NCBI GenBank assembly: GCA_051881455.1 | Contig: JBJEPX010000006.1 | Location: 7,623 to 71,622, forward strand | Length of the DNA: 64,000 nt | Reading direction: 5' to 3' | Source of the DNA: Fimenecus sp051881455 | Lineage (GTDB): Bacteria; Bacillota; Clostridia; Oscillospirales; Acutalibacteraceae | Shown: positions 60,324 through 64,000 of the stretch, piece after piece | Numbering within the stretch: position 1 is the first letter of the stretch | How the letters are laid out: each line of letters begins with the position of its first letter | Position numbers and translations under genes: made by a program | The notes under the pieces: model-generated | What the model saw: the letters and a program-made list of their open reading frames with translations, nothing else | The model's database searches: none | What the model was told of the DNA's origin: nothing

Positions 60324-60837
60324 AGCGTCTAACTATATCCTGCCTGTATTTGTATGTGTTGTAATTCTTTTCGGAATATATAAAAGAGTTGATGTGTTTA
60401 ACACATTTATTGATGGCGCAAAAAAAGGATTCGATGTGTTTCTTTCAATACTGCCCTCTTTAACGGCACTCTTTTTGGCAGTTGAAATGTTGAAAACATC
60501 GGGCGGAATTAAAATACTTACTTTTATTTTATCCCCTGTTGCAAAGCTTTTGAATATACCCAACGAGGTGCTTCCTCTCTGTATCTTATCTCCTGTTTCA
60601 GGCGGTGGCTCATTAAGCGTTTACGAAACAATACTGTCGGAATACGGACCAGATTCGTATATCGGCAGAGTTGCTTCGGTTATGATGGGTTCAACGGAAA
60701 CAACTTTTTATGCAATAGCTGTATATTACGGCGCAGTGGGCGTAAAAAAAATACGGCACACAGCAATTTGTTCACTGTGTGCCGATTTTACAAGTTTTAT
60801 TTTAGCCGGTATTACGGTTCGCTTATTTTTCTATTAA
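60316..60837 (+). CDS. spmB: Spore maturation protein B
   Basis: 173 residues from the ATG at 60316 (AAAGGAT upstream, within spmA). Partner of SpmA with the same gate fold: FIDGAKKGFDVFLSILPSLT, LILSPVAKLL-like FILSPVAKLLNIPNEVLPLC, SPVSGGGSLSVYETILSEYG, and VMMGSTETTFYAIAVYYGAV. Its last 15 bases overlap the end of the convergent gpmI gene, leaving no room for a terminator between them. Confidence 0.95.
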   Translation: MIKASNYILPVFVCVVILFGIYKRVDVFNTFIDGAKKGFDVFLSILPSLTALFLAVEMLKTSGGIKILTFILSPVAKLLNIPNEVLPLCILSPVSGGGSLSVYETILSEYGPDSYIGRVASVMMGSTETTFYAIAVYYGAVGVKKIRHTAICSLCADFTSFILAGITVRLFFY

Positions 60838-62358
60838 AGAAACGCCGCTCATTTCTTTCGGCTGTTCCAAGCCCATAATATCAAGCATTGTGGGTGAAAG
60901 ATCGCACAATCTACCGCCCTGTTGCTTTAATTTGCAGTCCTTGCCGACTACAACAAGCGGAACAGGATTTGTAGTGTGCGCTGTAAAGGGCGAACCGTCG
61001 TCTTCATACATTTTATCGGCGTTGCCGTGGTCAGCAGTGATAAGAATTACGCCGTCCATCTGCATAACGGCATCCACTAACTTGCCGACGCAGGTATCCA
61101 CAGCCTCAACAGCTTTAACTGCCGCATCGAAAATGCCTGTGTGTCCGACCATATCGCAGTTTGCGTAGTTGAGAATTACAACATCGTATTTGCCGCTCAA
61201 AATCTGTTCGCAAGCCGCATCGCAAACCTCGTATGCGCTCATTTCGGGCTTTAAGTCGAAGGTTGAAATTTTCGGAGAGTCAATGAGGATTCTGTCCTCA
61301 CCCGGATAAGTCTTTTCTTCACCGCCGTTGTAGAAGAATGTAACATGGGCATACTTCTGTGTTTCAGCAATGCGAAGTTGTGTTTTACCGAGCTTGGAAA
61401 GGTACTCACCCATTGTGTTGGTAAGCGCCTCGGGCTTAAATGCGACCTCAACATTTGGCATTTCCGCATCATACTGCGTCATGCAGACATAGTAAAGCGG
61501 GAAGAATGCCTTTCTCTCAAAGCCGTTGAAATCGGGGTCAACAAAGGTTCTTGTAATCTCACGCGCACGATCGGGGCGGAAATTGAAGAATATAACGGAA
61601 TCGTTCGCCGCAATGGGTGCGCCGCCCGCAACTACGGTGGGCATTACGAACTCATCGGTTAAGTTTTTGCCGTCCTCATCAATGGTTTCGTATGACTTTT
61701 TCACGGCATCTAACGCGCTGTCAGTGAGGATTCCCTCGCGGTTCACCATTGCGTTATATGCCATACCGACTCTGTCCCACATATTGTCGCGATCCATCGC
61801 ATAAAATCTACCCATAACCGTAGCGATTTTGCCCACGCCGATTTCGGACATTTTATCCTCTAACTGTGCGATGTATTCAACGCCTGATGACGGAGGTACA
61901 TCTCTGCCGTCCAAAAGAGCGTGAACATACACTTTTCCAAGACCGTTTTTCTTAGCAAGCTCCAAAAGCGCATACAAATGTGTGTTGTGGCTGTGCACAC
62001 CGCCGTCGGACAAAAGCCCGATAAGGTGCAATGCAGAATCGTTTAATTTACAGTTTTCAACTGCTTTCAAGAAAGCATCGTTTTGGAAGAAATCACCGTC
62101 CTGAATGGATTTTGTAATTCTTGTGAGTTCCTGATACACAACACGGCCTGCACCGATATTTGTGTGTCCAACCTCTGAGTTGCCCATCTGCCCGTCGGGA
62201 AGGCCTACATCCATTCCCGATGCGCCGATATAGGTCATGGGATTGTTCTTGAAAATCTCGTCAAGACGGGGTGTATTTGCGGCAACAATGGCGTTGCCGT
62301 AATCGGACGGATTATAACCGAAGCCGTCCATAATGCATAAAACAACAGGTTTTTTCAT
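60823..62358 (-). CDS. gpmI: 2,3-bisphosphoglycerate-independent phosphoglycerate mutase
   Basis: 511 residues from the ATG at 62356-62358 (AAGGTGACTTTG upstream). It interconverts 3- and 2-phosphoglycerate with two Mn ions. Early metal-binding VVLCIMDGFGYNPSDYGNAI, catalytic Ser in GQMGNSEVGHTNIGAGR near residue 62, HALLDGRDVPPSSG, FNFRPDRAREITR, metal-binding VILNYANCDMVGHTGIFD and ITADHGNADKM. Complete. In Bacillus this enzyme is pH/Mn sensitive and matters for spore 3-phosphoglycerate storage. Last gene of the pgk-tpiA-gpmI group. Confidence 0.98.
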   Translation of the reverse strand: MKKPVVLCIMDGFGYNPSDYGNAIVAANTPRLDEIFKNNPMTYIGASGMDVGLPDGQMGNSEVGHTNIGAGRVVYQELTRITKSIQDGDFFQNDAFLKAVENCKLNDSALHLIGLLSDGGVHSHNTHLYALLELAKKNGLGKVYVHALLDGRDVPPSSGVEYIAQLEDKMSEIGVGKIATVMGRFYAMDRDNMWDRVGMAYNAMVNREGILTDSALDAVKKSYETIDEDGKNLTDEFVMPTVVAGGAPIAANDSVIFFNFRPDRAREITRTFVDPDFNGFERKAFFPLYYVCMTQYDAEMPNVEVAFKPEALTNTMGEYLSKLGKTQLRIAETQKYAHVTFFYNGGEEKTYPGEDRILIDSPKISTFDLKPEMSAYEVCDAACEQILSGKYDVVILNYANCDMVGHTGIFDAAVKAVEAVDTCVGKLVDAVMQMDGVILITADHGNADKMYEDDGSPFTAHTTNPVPLVVVGKDCKLKQQGGRLCDLSPTMLDIMGLEQPKEMSGVSLIEK

Positions 62359-62380
62359 CAAAGTCACCTTAAAAAATCAA

Positions 62381-63148
62381 TTATTTAGAAGCAGCAGCAA
62401 CAATCTTCGCGAAATCCGGTGCTTTCAAAGAAGCGCCGCCGATAAGGCCGCCGTCAACATTCACTTTTGCAACCAATTCGTCTGCGTTGCCTGCGTTCAT
62501 TGAACCGCCGTACTGTACGGTAACGGTTTCCGCAACATCAGCGCCGTAGGCTTCTGCGATTGCGGCACGGACGAAGCCGTTGCCCTCGTCTGCCTGCTCT
62601 GCGGTAGCCGTAACGCCTGTACCGATTGCCCAAACGGGTTCATACGCAATGATAACATTTTTGAGTTGTTCTTTTGTTACATTGGTAAGCGCCATTTTGG
62701 TCTGGAATTTGAGGAGAGTTTCGGTGTAGCCCAGCTCTCTCTGCTCCAAAGTTTCACCAACGCAGATAATTGCTTTCAAGCCTGCATTCAAAGCAGCAAG
62801 AGAACGAAGGTTTACGGTCTGGTCAGTCTCACCGAAATATGTTCTTCTTTCGCTGTGGCCGATAACTACATATTCAACGCCTGCTTCTTTGAGCATATCA
62901 GCGGAAACTTCACCTGTATATGCGCCCGATGCCTTGAAATGAATATTCTCTGCACCGATTTTGATGTTAGAGCCTTTTGCGGCCTCAACAGCGGCGGGAA
63001 TGTCAATAAATGGTACGCAAAGTACGACATCACACTTTGCGTCTGCAACCAAAGGCTTCATTTCTTCAATAAGTGCCTTTGCCTCGGACGGGGTTTTGTT
63101 CATTTTCCAGTTACCTGCGATAACTGCTTTACGAAGTTCTTTTTTCAT
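62381..63148 (-). CDS. tpiA: Triosephosphate isomerase
   Basis: 255 residues, standard. It interconverts dihydroxyacetone phosphate and glyceraldehyde 3-phosphate. GNWKMNKTPSEAKAL with the catalytic Lys, VIGHSERRTYFGE with the catalytic His, AYEPVWAIGTGVTATAEQAD with the catalytic Glu and loop 6, and QYGGSMNAGNADEL are all intact. GAGGAGTAAAATTTC precedes the ATG. It lies 22 bases before gpmI and 66 bases after pgk with a hairpin in the gap. Confidence 0.98.
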   Translation of the reverse strand: MKKELRKAVIAGNWKMNKTPSEAKALIEEMKPLVADAKCDVVLCVPFIDIPAAVEAAKGSNIKIGAENIHFKASGAYTGEVSADMLKEAGVEYVVIGHSERRTYFGETDQTVNLRSLAALNAGLKAIICVGETLEQRELGYTETLLKFQTKMALTNVTKEQLKNVIIAYEPVWAIGTGVTATAEQADEGNGFVRAAIAEAYGADVAETVTVQYGGSMNAGNADELVAKVNVDGGLIGGASLKAPDFAKIVAAASK

Positions 63149-63172
63149 GAAATTTTACTCCTCTTTACAAGT

Positions 63173-63202
63173 TTACAGGTGAGTAAAAATACCCACCTGT
63201 AA
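63173..63202 (-). other. Intergenic hairpin between pgk and tpiA
   Basis: TTACAGGTG (63173-63181) and CACCTGTAA (63194-63202) form a 9-pair stem with a 12-base loop. No T run follows on the minus strand, so it is not a terminator. It may be a processing or message-stability element that adjusts tpiA relative to pgk. Confidence 0.5.
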
Positions 63203-63214
63203 CCGTTATTTTTC

Positions 63215-64000
63215 TTATTTATCGTTCAGTGCCGCAATACCGGGAAGCTCTTTACCCTCAAGGTACTCAAGGGAAGCGCCGCCGCCTGTGGAGATGTGGG
63301 ACATTTTATCAGCAAAGCCGAGTTTCTGAATTGCAGCAGCAGAGTCGCCGCCGCCGATGATGGAAATTGCGCCGCTGTTTGCAATAGCAGTTGCAACCGC
63401 AACAGTACCGGAAGCAAAGTTCTCCCACTCGGAAACGCCCATAGGTCCGTTCCAAATAACAGTGCCTGCGTCTTTTACAGCTTCAGCAAAGATTTCCTGT
63501 GTTCTCGGTCCGATATCCAGTCCCATCCAGCCGTCGGGAATTTCGTCGGAATTAACAACCATAGCCTCAGTATCGGGCTTATATTCTCTGCCGACCTTAT
63601 TGTCAACAGGAATTAAGAACTTAACACCTTTTTCCTCTGCTTTTTTCATCATTTCGGAAGCAAGCTCTACTTTATCAGCCTCTAAAAGAGAATCGCCGAT
63701 GCTGTGACCCAAAGCCTTCATAAAGGTATAAGCCATACCGCCGCCGATAATCAAAGTGTCGCACTTATCAATCAAGTTGGTGATAACACCGATTTTATCA
63801 GAAACTTTTGCGCCGCCGAGGATAGCAACAAGAGGTCTCTTCGGATTTTCAAGGGCACCGCCAATAAACTGAATTTCTTTCTGAATAAGATAACCGCAAG
63901 CCGCAGGAAGGAATTCTGCAACGCCTGTTGTTGAGGAATGTGCTCTGTGTGCAGAACCGAATGCATCGTTTACATACAAATCTGCAAGAGCGGCAAACTT
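63215..64000 (-). CDS. pgk: Phosphoglycerate kinase, C-terminal part (5' end outside window)
   Basis: 262 residues, open to the right edge, so about the last two thirds of a roughly 400-residue protein. It forms ATP from 1,3-bisphosphoglycerate. KFAALADLYVNDAFGSAHRA, LVAILGGAKVSDKIGVI, IIGGGMAYTFMKALG, AVIWNGPMGVSEWE-like TVIWNGPMGVSEWENF, SIIGGGDSAAAIQK and ISTGGGASLEYLEGKELPGI are all present. The remaining N-terminal domain, and probably gapA, lie beyond 64000. Confidence 0.97.
   Translation of the reverse strand, partial: KFAALADLYVNDAFGSAHRAHSSTTGVAEFLPAACGYLIQKEIQFIGGALENPKRPLVAILGGAKVSDKIGVITNLIDKCDTLIIGGGMAYTFMKALGHSIGDSLLEADKVELASEMMKKAEEKGVKFLIPVDNKVGREYKPDTEAMVVNSDEIPDGWMGLDIGPRTQEIFAEAVKDAGTVIWNGPMGVSEWENFASGTVAVATAIANSGAISIIGGGDSAAAIQKLGFADKMSHISTGGGASLEYLEGKELPGIAALNDK

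Noticed and set aside
62666..63202. 178-codon plus-strand frame opposite tpiA
   Set aside because: Antisense to an intact tpiA, with a Phe/Cys-rich translation and no ribosome site.
1..64000. CRISPR array or IS element
   Set aside because: No regularly spaced repeats and no transposase-like frames were found on either strand.

Overview
The window is a compact, low-to-medium GC Firmicutes chromosome segment with no rRNA, tRNA, CRISPR or IS element that I could find. The organism looks like a spore-forming anaerobe of the class Clostridia, probably Oscillospirales/Ruminococcaceae-like. This is inferred from a complete spoIIIA operon (AA-AH), spmAB, cwlD and a spoIIM-like gene, from purine synthesis using a PurO-type IMP cyclohydrolase plus a stand-alone AICAR formyltransferase, from the MEP pathway gene dxs, and from Firmicutes-style cis-RNAs (lysine riboswitch, tyrosyl T-box). 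Gene order largely follows well known Firmicutes blocks. Layout, part 1 (1-34.8 kb). A partial methyltransferase-like end is followed by purine genes (PurO-like, AICARFT, purD, purL; 0.2-7.1 kb) and an AbrB-like regulator with a zinc ribbon. On the minus strand lies an aconitase - isocitrate dehydrogenase - rex operon (7.5-11.2 kb) with a Rex-like operator in its promoter. Rightward come tepA, uppP, ftsK/spoIIIE, a YgiQ-type radical SAM gene, a ComEC-like metallo-beta-lactamase-fold protein and DUF3006 (11.4-18.6 kb). Next are rpsB-tsf with a structured leader, cwlD-radA, and a short accessory stretch of poorly characterised genes (22.8-25.7 kb) ending in an AT-rich island of about 0.65 kb. 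After that come a Xer recombinase facing a spoIIM-like gene, the queA-tgt-yajC-TIGR04086 group, and a lysine-riboswitch operon asd-dapA-dapB-ACT. Layout, part 2 (34.8-64 kb). tyrS lies behind a T-box. Then comes the conserved minus-strand block spoIIIAA-AH, nusB, a TsaD paralogue, xseA, xseB, ispA, dxs, tlyA, nadK, argR, recN. This is the Bacillus arrangement, but the TsaD paralogue sits where folD is usually found and accBC is absent. A YfhO-type membrane protein is divergent from spoIIIAA. A uvrB - MATE transporter - uvrA operon follows, with a LexA-type box at its start site. spmAB is divergent from it, and the window ends in a glycolytic group pgk-tpiA-gpmI. How it works together: most of the window is housekeeping (purines, lysine, isoprenoids, glycolysis, citrate-to-2-oxoglutarate, translation, queuosine, DNA repair) mixed with sporulation. 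The regulatory layer is unusually readable: NADH sensing (Rex), lysine riboswitch attenuation, Tyr-tRNA T-box attenuation, SOS control, candidate sigma-E promoters, and two leaders I cannot assign (rpsB pseudoknot, nusB palindrome plus terminator). I saw no clear new defence or mobile system. The least explained parts are the 22.8-26.3 kb accessory stretch, the TsaD paralogue and the unassigned leaders.
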